DNA from: CAZBXD01 sp965216395
GTDB lineage: Bacteria; Pseudomonadota; Alphaproteobacteria; Micavibrionales; SZUA-601
Direction: 5' to 3'
Assembly (NCBI GenBank): GCA_965216395.1
Contig: OZ244156.1
Coordinates: 62,001 to 126,000, forward strand
DNA length: 64,000 bases
Both the position numbers and the translations under genes were made by a program. Of this stretch, positions 34,923-42,216 are shown piece after piece. The notes beneath the pieces were generated by a model, which saw nothing but the letters and a program-made list of their open reading frames with translations, was not told the origin of the DNA and did not search any database. The stretch's first letter is position 1. Every line of letters starts with the position of its first letter.

Positions 34923-35605
34923 ACTGAAACGGCTTGACCAATTTTAGGTAAAATAAGTTTTTTACCTGCATCTTTAAATTTTTCTATCGCTTGAGCATGG
35001 TTAATTTCAATTGGCGGAAATGTATCAAAATGCATCCCAATAATTGTATCGCATTGAATAAATTCGGCCGCCTTAACCGCATCGTCAATACCCATAGTGA
35101 AGTTATCGCCTAAACATAGCATCGCAAAATCGAGAGCATATTCACCGCCAATAAGTTGCATATCCATGGTTAAGGCGGTGTCCCCACTGTGATAAAACGC
35201 GTGTGATCCGTCTGAAATAACAAAGCCGCCTGGTTGTCCGCCATAAGAGCCATCGGGCATGCTGGATGTGTGGATAGCATTCACATAATGAACCGTTCCA
35301 AAATCAAACGAGTATCGCCCGCCATGATTCATGGCATGGGTATTTTTGAGGCCTTTTTTATCAAACCAATTGATGATTTCAAAATTACTAATCACCGTAG
35401 CACCCGATTGTTTGGCAATGGTTTCAACATCCAGAACATGATCTTGATGCCCATGGGTCAGCAAAATATAGTCAGGATTAATTGTGGTAATATCTATGTG
35501 ATCGGCCCGTTCATTACCCGTTATAAAGGGATCAAAAAGAAGGGTTTTTCCGTTGAGTTTTACAGAAAAACAGGCATGGCCGTAATAGGTGATGCTGTAG
35601 GTCAA
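34919..35605 (-). CDS. Metallo-beta-lactamase-fold hydrolase, UPF0173 type
   Basis: 228 residues. Metal-binding motif THGHQDHVLD and further ligands HSGDTA and GMHFDTFP place it in the UPF0173/L-ascorbate-6-phosphate lactonase-like group; substrate unknown. The start is a TTG (35605) overlapping the upstream stop codon as TTGA, which suggests coupled translation with the DUF1150 gene. Confidence 0.88.
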   Translation of the reverse strand: MTYSITYYGHACFSVKLNGKTLLFDPFITGNERADHIDITTINPDYILLTHGHQDHVLDVETIAKQSGATVISNFEIINWFDKKGLKNTHAMNHGGRYSFDFGTVHYVNAIHTSSMPDGSYGGQPGGFVISDGSHAFYHSGDTALTMDMQLIGGEYALDFAMLCLGDNFTMGIDDAVKAAEFIQCDTIIGMHFDTFPPIEINHAQAIEKFKDAGKKLILPKIGQAVSV

Positions 35606-35859
35606 TGGAGAGTCACCGTTTCCATGTCATTAATGTGAACCGTGGCAACAGCACTGTCATGATTATCGACGCTGGCGAGTTTTTCACCATCGGCGCCGTA
35701 GATATCAAAACGGGTTTTGCCATCTTTATTAGGGTCTCTCACTTCGCGCACATAGGCAACGTGATCAACACCCAAACCTTTAAAATCAGATGTGGATAGT
35801 GAGGTTAAAATGTCGCGTTTTTCTTTATCAGCAAGCAATGTCATATTCTTATTTTTCAT
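35602..35859 (-). CDS. DUF1150 family protein
   Basis: 85 residues from the ATG at 35859; an upstream ATG at 35916 would put 19 residues inside hsp20. SDFKGLGVDHVAYVREV and FDIYGADGEKLASVDNHDSAVATVHINDME match DUF1150, a short alphaproteobacterial family of unknown function that, as I recall, often neighbours a small heat-shock gene, as here (11-base overlap). Confidence 0.75.
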   Translation of the reverse strand: MKNKNMTLLADKEKRDILTSLSTSDFKGLGVDHVAYVREVRDPNKDGKTRFDIYGADGEKLASVDNHDSAVATVHINDMETVTLH

Positions 35860-36325
35860 GGGTTTGTACCGTCGTGTCAATGGCCATTGTCGTATTTTTT
35901 TTTGTTTTTCCATCATTAATCGGAATGGTTTGGATGGTTTTTTCGGGAATGATACGTGTTAGATCAACATGCAGGAGACCATTATCCAAATGAGCCCCCT
36001 TGACCTGAATTTCATCAGAAAGCAAAAACGCTCTTTGGAATTGGCGTGATGCAATGCCACGGTGGAGGAAAAAACGTTCCTGTTGATCTTCTTCATTTTC
36101 GTTCATTTTACCACGGATAACCAGTTGTCGATCTTCCATCGATACATCTAAATCATTCATTGAAAAACCCGCCACGGCCAAAGTAATGCGCAGATGCCGT
36201 TCACTGAGTTGTTCGATGTTATAAGGGGGGTATCCAGAACCCGAGCTTTTGTTTAAACGATCCATCATTTGTTCAAGATGATCAAAACCGAGCAATAATG
36301 GACTATCAAAAATTAATCGTGACAT
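35849..36325 (-). CDS. Small heat-shock protein, Hsp20 family
   Basis: 158 residues from ATG 36325, chosen because AGGAG lies just upstream on the minus strand; an earlier ATG (36340) would put this site inside the gene. The alpha-crystallin domain runs from about residue 35 (YPPYNIEQLSERHLRITLAVAGF) to the block FQRAFLLSDEIQVKGAHLDNGLLHVDLTR. ATP-independent holdase of the IbpA type. Heads hsp20-DUF1150-MBL. Confidence 0.92.
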   Translation of the reverse strand: MSRLIFDSPLLLGFDHLEQMMDRLNKSSGSGYPPYNIEQLSERHLRITLAVAGFSMNDLDVSMEDRQLVIRGKMNENEEDQQERFFLHRGIASRQFQRAFLLSDEIQVKGAHLDNGLLHVDLTRIIPEKTIQTIPINDGKTKKNTTMAIDTTVQTHEK

Positions 36326-36371
36326 TTTTTGTCTCCTCATGATGAGCGAGTGTTAATTACAATCTTATGAT

Positions 36372-36381
36372 CCCATATGGG
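36372..36381. promoter_or_regulatory. Palindrome upstream of hsp20
   Basis: CCCATATGGG, a perfect 10-base palindrome with ATGAT before and ATCAT after it, 46 bases upstream of the hsp20 start. It may be an operator; it does not match CIRCE. Confidence 0.3.
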
Positions 36382-36413
36382 CATCATAGATACGAGTATA
36401 CGTTATTTTCTCA

Positions 36414-36800
36414 TTAAAAGCAATTCGCTTTGAATGTCTCACCACCATCTTGATCTATAATAGAGGTAACATTTAACGCATGCCCCAACATGGCTTTGCA
36501 ACGAAAAACGGGCCAAGCGCGCCGAATGACAAATTCGATACTGGGGCCGGCAAAATAAGGACCAGCGGGACAAATTGTTTGTGTTTCATTTCTAGCGATC
36601 TTGAACTTATGCCGGTGAGATACCATCGTATCGCCCCACTCACTTTCTTTCTTATATTGGTCGGAAACAAAATCTCCCGTGATGGTGTGTTGGGTTTGAT
36701 TATGTACTTGAATACAGTTTTTATCTATGGGTAAGATTTGTGCGTATAGGGGTGTGCTGAGCGTTAAAAAGAGAGCAGATATGAGAATGATTTTATTCAT
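36414..36800 (-). CDS. Secreted small protein, unknown
   Basis: 128 residues. Clear signal peptide with likely cleavage after LYA (residue 20). The mature part is about 108 residues with four cysteines (in KNCIQ, TICPAG, FRCKAM and KANCF), so two disulfides are possible. No family recognised. Overlaps the end of the 2H phosphoesterase gene by 8 bases and is probably translated with it. Confidence 0.78.
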   Translation of the reverse strand: MNKIILISALFLTLSTPLYAQILPIDKNCIQVHNQTQHTITGDFVSDQYKKESEWGDTMVSHRHKFKIARNETQTICPAGPYFAGPSIEFVIRRAWPVFRCKAMLGHALNVTSIIDQDGGETFKANCF

Positions 36801-37323
36801 AGAGTATTTCTTCTAATTGATATTGGGGGCCTGTTTTGCCAATACAGAGTTTGCATTCTATGTTCTCAAGTTTAATGAGCTTATAATCTAAACGATAGTC
36901 TTTAAGAGAAAAAGTGTCTTTCGGTGTGGCGCCAAGTGTGAAGTGGGGGAAATATTCGCTTCCAGTGAGATTTTTAAATCCTTCAACTAAATCAATTTTG
37001 AGCATATTTGCTTGTAAAGTTTTGAGTTCTTTAATTTTGTTGACCTGTAAGCCATGCCAAATTGAGTCTCCCCAATATTGAAAATATAAACCTCTTAATG
37101 CGAGATGTAGGTTTGATATATTACTACTCTTTATTATTTGCCATAATTCAAAAATGGTATTATCTGTGCTATTCAATATGCCGATAGTTACATGCGGTAT
37201 AGAATTAACACCTAAAATATAAGGGCCGTGGTTCTTTTTAGCGAGTTCTTGAGAATACTGCTCCAATTCTTGAATGATTGTCTCATCAGTTGGAATGAGC
37301 GCAATATTGTAAAGATCACTCAT
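36793..37323 (-). CDS. 2H phosphoesterase-like protein
   Basis: 176 residues. The two HxT motifs of the 2H family are visible: PHVTIGIL (His44, Thr46) and PHFTLGAT (His127, Thr129), about 83 residues apart as expected. Relatives include 2'-5' RNA ligases and cyclic phosphodiesterases; the substrate cannot be told from sequence. No spacer to fba (its ATG follows the fba stop). Confidence 0.75.
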   Translation of the reverse strand: MSDLYNIALIPTDETIIQELEQYSQELAKKNHGPYILGVNSIPHVTIGILNSTDNTIFELWQIIKSSNISNLHLALRGLYFQYWGDSIWHGLQVNKIKELKTLQANMLKIDLVEGFKNLTGSEYFPHFTLGATPKDTFSLKDYRLDYKLIKLENIECKLCIGKTGPQYQLEEILYE

Positions 37324-38400
37324 CTACTTCTCCAGTAATCCAACGCAGTTCAAATCCTCAAAGGCTTGTTTAAGACGGTCAACAAAAGCGATTTCACCAG
37401 CACGCAGCCAAACGCGTGGGTCATATTTCTTTTTGTTGGGGATATCACCACCTTCGGGGTTGCCGATTTGACTTTGTAAATAAGCACGATTTTCTGCCTC
37501 ATAGGCACGCACACCATCCCAAAACGCCCATTGCATATCTGTATCAATATTCATCTTAATTGCGCCGTAAGAAATGGCTTCGCGAATATCGGCACGTGAT
37601 GACCCTGACCCGCCGTGGAAAACAAAGTTTAAGGGCTTTTCACCTGTGTCATAGTGGTTTTGGATATGGTCTTGGCAATTTTTCAAAATAACGGGGCGCA
37701 ATTCAACATTGCCAGGTTTATAAACACCGTGGACATTGCCGAAAGCCGCCGCAATTGTGAAATGTTCCCCAACTTGACTGAGTGTTTCATAAGCTTGGGC
37801 GACTTCACTGGGTTGGGTGTATAAGCGCGCACTGTCTATATCCGTGTTGTCCACGCCGTCTTCTTCGCCGCCGGTCACGCCCAGCTCAATTTCAATCATC
37901 ATGCCGATTTTAACCATACGTTCAAAATAAGATTTGGAAATGGCAATATTTTCATCCAATTCTTCTTCGGATAGATCAAGCATATGAGATGAATAAAGAG
38001 GACGGCCGTGGGTTTTGAAATAGTTTTCGCCAGCGTCTAATAATCCATCAATCCAGGGGAGGCGTTTTTTGGCCGCATGATCCGTGTGCAAAATAACGGG
38101 TACATCATAAGATTTGGCCATAATATGTACATGATGTGCGGCTGAGATAGAGCCTTCGATTGCGGCTTTTTGATCTTCATTAGACAGGCCTTTGCCTGCA
38201 TAAAATTGACCACCGCCATTGGATAGCTGAATAATCACTGGTGAATTGACGTCGCGCGCTGTTTCTAACACGGCGTTGATTGTGCTGGTATTAACGACAT
38301 TAACTGCGGGTAAAGCGGCTTGATGTTTTTTTGCATGATTGAGAAGCGCCCATGCCTCATCCCCATATAGAACGCCGGCTGAAAATTGTGATGTCGTCAT
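37324..38400 (-). CDS. fba: Class II fructose-bisphosphate aldolase
   Basis: 358 residues, size of the class IIA enzyme. Cleaves fructose 1,6-bisphosphate. Zinc ligands and substrate residues: VILHTDHAAKK, the ELGVTGGEEDGV segment, AFGNVHGVYKPGNVELRP and FVFHGGSGSSRADI; IKMNIDTDMQWA follows. Glycolysis/gluconeogenesis. Its leader is unusual: the ribosome-binding site is the 3' arm of a hairpin. Confidence 0.96.
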   Translation of the reverse strand: MTTSQFSAGVLYGDEAWALLNHAKKHQAALPAVNVVNTSTINAVLETARDVNSPVIIQLSNGGGQFYAGKGLSNEDQKAAIEGSISAAHHVHIMAKSYDVPVILHTDHAAKKRLPWIDGLLDAGENYFKTHGRPLYSSHMLDLSEEELDENIAISKSYFERMVKIGMMIEIELGVTGGEEDGVDNTDIDSARLYTQPSEVAQAYETLSQVGEHFTIAAAFGNVHGVYKPGNVELRPVILKNCQDHIQNHYDTGEKPLNFVFHGGSGSSRADIREAISYGAIKMNIDTDMQWAFWDGVRAYEAENRAYLQSQIGNPEGGDIPNKKKYDPRVWLRAGEIAFVDRLKQAFEDLNCVGLLEK

Positions 38401-38405
38401 AAAAA

Positions 38406-38429
38406 ATCCCCTTATTTAAATAGGGGGAT
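38406..38429 (-). promoter_or_regulatory. Leader hairpin containing the fba ribosome-binding site
   Basis: On the minus strand ATCCCCC-TATTTAAATAA-GGGGAT, then TTTTTTATG. The GGGGA arm is the only possible Shine-Dalgarno for fba. Hairpin plus T-run also looks like a terminator placed directly before the start codon. Confidence 0.6.
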
Positions 38430-38459
38430 ATTAAAGTCTATTTACGGGGATCATGTCAA
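38430..38459 (-). promoter_or_regulatory. Sigma-70 promoter of fba
   Basis: On the minus strand TTGACA (38459-38454), 18 bases, TTTAAT (38435-38430). Transcription would begin about at the first base of the leader hairpin. Confidence 0.5.
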
Positions 38460-38472
38460 TTGATGATTGGTT

Positions 38473-38589
38473 TTAGGTGCACCAATGTATGGGCACATTT
38501 CCCATTTTGTCTTGCCAATCAATATTTTTCCACCAAGGTTCAATGAGTTCTTTTTCGTTTTTTTTGAAATCTTCTTCGTGTGCACTCAT
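38473..38589 (-). CDS. Very small protein (38 residues)
   Basis: MSAHEEDFKKNEKEL then IEPWWKNIDW; 38 residues, Trp-rich C-terminal half ending in HWCT. Starts 3 bases after the stop of the 53-residue ORF, so probably coupled to it. Not recognised. The codons look ordinary. The opposite-strand ORF here is a shadow. Confidence 0.5.
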   Translation of the reverse strand: MSAHEEDFKKNEKELIEPWWKNIDWQDKMGNVPIHWCT

Positions 38590-38592
38590 TTT

Positions 38593-38754
38593 TTATCGTT
38601 TCAATTTTGCTTGGTTATTGTTGTTTTTACTGTTTGGTAAATCTTTTTCACAGATTTCTGAACGTGTGACATGTAAAAGACTAATCACGGTTGCGAGTCC
38701 TGCAAGGCCCATACCGATTAATTCAAGGTTTTCAAAAAAGGATTCAAATGGCAT
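38593..38754 (-). CDS. Very small putative membrane protein (53 residues)
   Basis: Starts MPFESFFENLELIGMGLAGL; a hydrophobic stretch at residues 12-28 followed by a polar, Asn/Lys-rich tail ending KLKR. AAGG lies 7 bases before the ATG at 38754 on the minus strand. Sits between clpA and fba on the same strand as both, with a coupled 38-residue ORF after it. Not recognised. Confidence 0.55.
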   Translation of the reverse strand: MPFESFFENLELIGMGLAGLATVISLLHVTRSEICEKDLPNSKNNNNQAKLKR

Positions 38755-38836
38755 TTATAAACCTTATTATATTTAACATATAAAATACTAAACTATATAT
38801 AAGGTAGTTTTGTCAAACTAATTTTGTAAAAAACTA

Positions 38837-41209
38837 TTAATCAGCTAATTCTTTGGTTTTTTGATTGGTTTTTTTCTTTGTCTTAGGGATTGATTTTTTT
38901 TTCAATTGATCAATATTAAAGACAAGTTCATTGTTTTTAAGGTTAATCTGTACAACCCCACCCTTTGTTAATTTTCCAAATAAAAGCTCATCGGCGAGTG
39001 GTTTTTTGATATATTCATTGATTACACGTGCCAGAGGTCGCGCGCCCATTGTCCGGTCATAACCTTCCTTAGCGAGCCATTTACGTGCCGCCGGTGTGAG
39101 TGAGAATGTCACACTTTTATCCTGTAATTGTTCTTCCAATTTTAAGATAAATTTATCAACAACCTTACCAACGGTTGCGGGGGTCAGATTTGCAAAGGGA
39201 ACAACCGCATCTAAACGGTTACGGAATTCAGGCGTGAACATCCGTTGAATGGCTTCTGTATCGGCGTCTTCTCGTTTATCACGCCCAAAGCCCACTGCAT
39301 TTTTCTCCATATCGGAAGCGCCCGCATTGGTGGTCATGATAAGAATGATATTGCGACAATTAATTTTCTTACCATTGCTGTCCGTGATTTGCCCGTTATC
39401 CATGATTTGTAAAAGAATATTAAATAGATCAGGATGGGCTTTTTCTATTTCATCAAGCAAAACAATGGCATGGGGCGTTTGGTCAATTGCATCAGTTAAT
39501 AGACCACCTTGATCAAATCCAACATAGCCTGGTGGGGCACCGATCAGACGTGAAACAGAGTGTCTCTCCATATATTCAGACATATCAAAACGGAGCAGTT
39601 TTGTTCCCAATGTATAGGAAAGTTGACGCGCAATTTCTGTTTTACCAACACCAGTTGGGCCTGCAAAAAGATAAGACCCGATGGGTTTCTCAGGATCACG
39701 TAAACCCGCCCGCGCCATTTTAACGGCATTACTAAGCACTTCAATTGCTTTGTCTTGCCCATAAACAACACGCCGCATATCGCGTTCAAGTGTTTTAAGG
39801 GCGGAGCGATCATCTTTATTAATTGTAGCGGAAGGAATACGGGCAATTTTTGCCACTGCATCTTCGATATCTTTAACATGGATGGTTTTTTTACGTTTAT
39901 CTTCGTCCAACAACATTTGCGCCGCGCCTACTTCGTCAATCACGTCAATTGCTTTATCAGGTAGTTTACGATCATGAATATAACGTGCGGAAAGCTCTAC
40001 AGCCGCAGTAATTGCATCATCTTTGTATTTTACACCATGATGAAGTTCAAAATAAGTTTTAAGACCCATCAAGATCTTAATCGTGTCTTGAATACTTGGC
40101 TCAGGAATATCGACCTTTTGGAAACGGCGAACCAAGGCGCGATCTTTTTCAAAATGATTACGAAATTCTTTATAGGTGGTGGACCCAATACATCTTATTT
40201 TACCACGTGCGAGCGCAGGTTTAAGCAGGTTAGACGCATCCATCGCCCCGCCCGATGTTGATCCAGCGCCAATGATTGTATGAATTTCATCAATAAATAG
40301 AATGGATTCTTCAACTTGTTCTAATTCAGTGATCACGGCTTTCAAACGTTCCTCAAAATCACCGCGATAACGCGTACCTGCTAATAAAGAGCCCATATCA
40401 AGTGAGAATATCGTCGCGCCCAATAAAACCTCGGGGACTTCTTCATCAACAATGCGCTTGGCCAATCCTTCTGCGATGGCTGTTTTCCCAACCCCTGGAT
40501 CGCCGACATAAAGGGGATTATTTTTCGAACGTCGACACAGAACTTGAATGGTTCGTTCGACAACTTCACGCCTGCCGATTAGCACATCAATTTCTCCAGC
40601 TTCGGCGCGTTTATTAAGGTTCACACAATAATTATCCAAGGCATCACCTGCGCCTTTTGCTGCTGGTGCTTCAGCCTCTTCTGGATTATTTTGATCAACG
40701 GATGTGTGTTTGGTTGGTTTTTTGTAATTGTCTTCTTGATCGGTGCCTTCGATGTTTTTCTCTTGTGAAAGACCAGGCACTTTAGCAATACCGTGCGAGA
40801 TAAAATTAACCGCATCAAAACGTGTCATATCTTGTTCTTGTAGGAAAAACACCGCATGACTTTCACGTTCCGAAAACAGGGCGACCAAAATATTCGCCCC
40901 TGTTACTTCATCTTTGCCCGATGATTGCACATGAATGGCGGCGCGCTGTAAAACCCGTTGAAAACTGGATGTTGGTTTGGCATCCGTATTGGATTGATTG
41001 ATCAGGGATGATAATTCATTTTCAATAAATTCTTTAAGCTCCACGCGGATTTCATCAATATCCACGCCACAAGCTTGTAAAACGATTATCGCATCTTGAT
41101 CATCGAGTAATGCCATAAGTAGATGTTCTAATGTCGCAAATTCATGGGTATAGTCATTGGCCATTGCCAATGCACGATGCAGCGTTTTTTCTAAAGCGCG
41201 TGATAACAT
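38837..41209 (-). CDS. clpA: ATP-dependent Clp protease ATP-binding subunit ClpA
   Basis: 790 residues. Unfoldase of ClpAP. N-terminal double Clp-N repeat (ALEKTLHRALAMANDYTHEFATLEHLLMALL), two AAA modules with Walker A at YVGDPGVGKTAIAEGLA and FAGPTGVGKTEIARQL, and a C-terminal D2-small domain ending in a charged KKKTNQKTKELAD tail. Directly follows clpS, the adaptor that feeds it N-degron substrates. Confidence 0.97.
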   Translation of the reverse strand: MLSRALEKTLHRALAMANDYTHEFATLEHLLMALLDDQDAIIVLQACGVDIDEIRVELKEFIENELSSLINQSNTDAKPTSSFQRVLQRAAIHVQSSGKDEVTGANILVALFSERESHAVFFLQEQDMTRFDAVNFISHGIAKVPGLSQEKNIEGTDQEDNYKKPTKHTSVDQNNPEEAEAPAAKGAGDALDNYCVNLNKRAEAGEIDVLIGRREVVERTIQVLCRRSKNNPLYVGDPGVGKTAIAEGLAKRIVDEEVPEVLLGATIFSLDMGSLLAGTRYRGDFEERLKAVITELEQVEESILFIDEIHTIIGAGSTSGGAMDASNLLKPALARGKIRCIGSTTYKEFRNHFEKDRALVRRFQKVDIPEPSIQDTIKILMGLKTYFELHHGVKYKDDAITAAVELSARYIHDRKLPDKAIDVIDEVGAAQMLLDEDKRKKTIHVKDIEDAVAKIARIPSATINKDDRSALKTLERDMRRVVYGQDKAIEVLSNAVKMARAGLRDPEKPIGSYLFAGPTGVGKTEIARQLSYTLGTKLLRFDMSEYMERHSVSRLIGAPPGYVGFDQGGLLTDAIDQTPHAIVLLDEIEKAHPDLFNILLQIMDNGQITDSNGKKINCRNIILIMTTNAGASDMEKNAVGFGRDKREDADTEAIQRMFTPEFRNRLDAVVPFANLTPATVGKVVDKFILKLEEQLQDKSVTFSLTPAARKWLAKEGYDRTMGARPLARVINEYIKKPLADELLFGKLTKGGVVQINLKNNELVFNIDQLKKKSIPKTKKKTNQKTKELAD

Positions 41210-41218
41210 GTTATATCC

Positions 41219-41590
41219 TTAATCCTTTTCCATCGTACATTGTAACGGATGTTCATTTTTGCGTGCCATGGCCATAACTTGATCCACCTTCGTTTCCGCC
41301 ACTTCATAAGTATAAATTCCAGCAATACCAACGCCTGTTTTGTGAACATTAATCATAATATCTGTGGCATCGGCGCGTGTGCATTTGAAAACACGTTCCA
41401 AAATATAAACAACAAATTCCATCGGTGTGAAGTCATCATTGAGTAACATGACTTTATACATGGCTGGCTTTTTAGTTTTGGGACGAACCTTCAGCGCCAG
41501 ATCATCTTCAAAGGTTTCGTTGTTATCAATCGGCCGCGCTTGCATGAATGTACCACTTTTATGACGGCGTATATGTGTTGAATCGGCCAT
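41219..41590 (-). CDS. clpS: ClpS adaptor protein
   Basis: 123 residues. N-degron adaptor for ClpAP. The core YKVMLLNDDFTPMEFVVYILERVF contains the N-end residue-binding Asn-Asp-Asp, followed by IMINVHKTGVGIAGIYTYEVAETK. The N-terminal 40 residues are an extension as in ClpS proteins. 9 bases before clpA. A 12-base palindrome TCCTGATCAGGA overlaps its ribosome-binding site at 41598-41609. Confidence 0.95.
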   Translation of the reverse strand: MADSTHIRRHKSGTFMQARPIDNNETFEDDLALKVRPKTKKPAMYKVMLLNDDFTPMEFVVYILERVFKCTRADATDIMINVHKTGVGIAGIYTYEVAETKVDQVMAMARKNEHPLQCTMEKD

Positions 41591-41702
41591 GAAATACTCC
41601 TGATCAGGATGTCATAAAACCCCGATCCTCTAAAAAAAACGTTAATATACTAGGTGGATTTGGCGATTAATTTAACAAAGCTGTATGTATTATTGAATTT
41701 TG

Positions 41703-41731
41703 TTGACATAAGATGTTTTGTAGCGTAACTA
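41703..41731 (+). promoter_or_regulatory. Sigma-70 promoter of the 150-residue orphan
   Basis: TTGACA (41703-41708) continuing as TTGACATAAG, 17 bases, TAACTA (41726-41731); the ATG is 32 bases further. Confidence 0.6.
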
Positions 41732-41763
41732 TCTAACAACAATTTACCTTAGGAAAAATAAAA

Positions 41764-42216
41764 ATGCCAAAACAAGCTGTGCCAATAGATGGTGGTTATG
41801 AAATTGTTGATACATCTGAAACGGGTCTTAGGTCAACAACGCTATATAATTCTTCTAATCAGCGCCATGGGCTTTGTATTACTGAAGAAAAATTTGGTAA
41901 TGGTGTTCATAAAACCGAAACATATTATTCCAAAGCACAGCGCCATGGCACGAATTTTAAATATTTAAATGGAGCTTTGATTGAATCAAACTATTATATA
42001 ATGGGCAAAGAATGTGGCCGTCGTTGCCAGTTTGAAAAGGGCAACGTTATTTCCAATCAATTTGTATGGAATGGTCAAGAATGTACTGAAGAAGACTTTG
42101 ATGAAAAGTTTCGTCAATGGGTCGCAAATAATAATATAGACGCAACCAAAAAGGAAAAAGTCTTTAAAGAATCAAAACTGAAACCCATGCCTTCTCCTTT
42201 TTCAGGTTGTAGCTAG
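41764..42216 (+). CDS. MORN/YwqK-like repeat protein
   Basis: 150 residues. Two or three short repeats of the form (N/A)QRHG...YY/FKYLNG (NQRHGLCITEEKF, AQRHGTNFKYLNG, then MGKECGRRCQFEKGN) resemble MORN-type or YwqK-like repeats, usually surface beta-hairpins. The rest is not recognised; the C-terminus ends in SGCS. No signal peptide. It stands alone between clpS and fadD with its own promoter; the stop overlaps the fadD end by 4 bases. Function unknown. Confidence 0.7.
   Translation: MPKQAVPIDGGYEIVDTSETGLRSTTLYNSSNQRHGLCITEEKFGNGVHKTETYYSKAQRHGTNFKYLNGALIESNYYIMGKECGRRCQFEKGNVISNQFVWNGQECTEEDFDEKFRQWVANNNIDATKKEKVFKESKLKPMPSPFSGCS

Noticed and set aside
35602..35916. DUF1150 gene started at ATG 35916
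   Set aside because: Would read 57 extra bases through the hsp20 3' end in another frame; family length fits the ATG at 35859.
38477..38776. Open reading frame of 99 residues on the plus strand between fba and clpA
   Set aside because: It runs antisense to two small minus-strand ORFs, has a Phe/Ser/Leu-rich nonsense-like composition, and no ribosome-binding site or promoter.
41598..41609. Palindrome TCCTGATCAGGA at the clpS ribosome-binding site as a regulator site
   Set aside because: Arms are only four bases around a GATC loop, likely chance overlap with the AGGAG.
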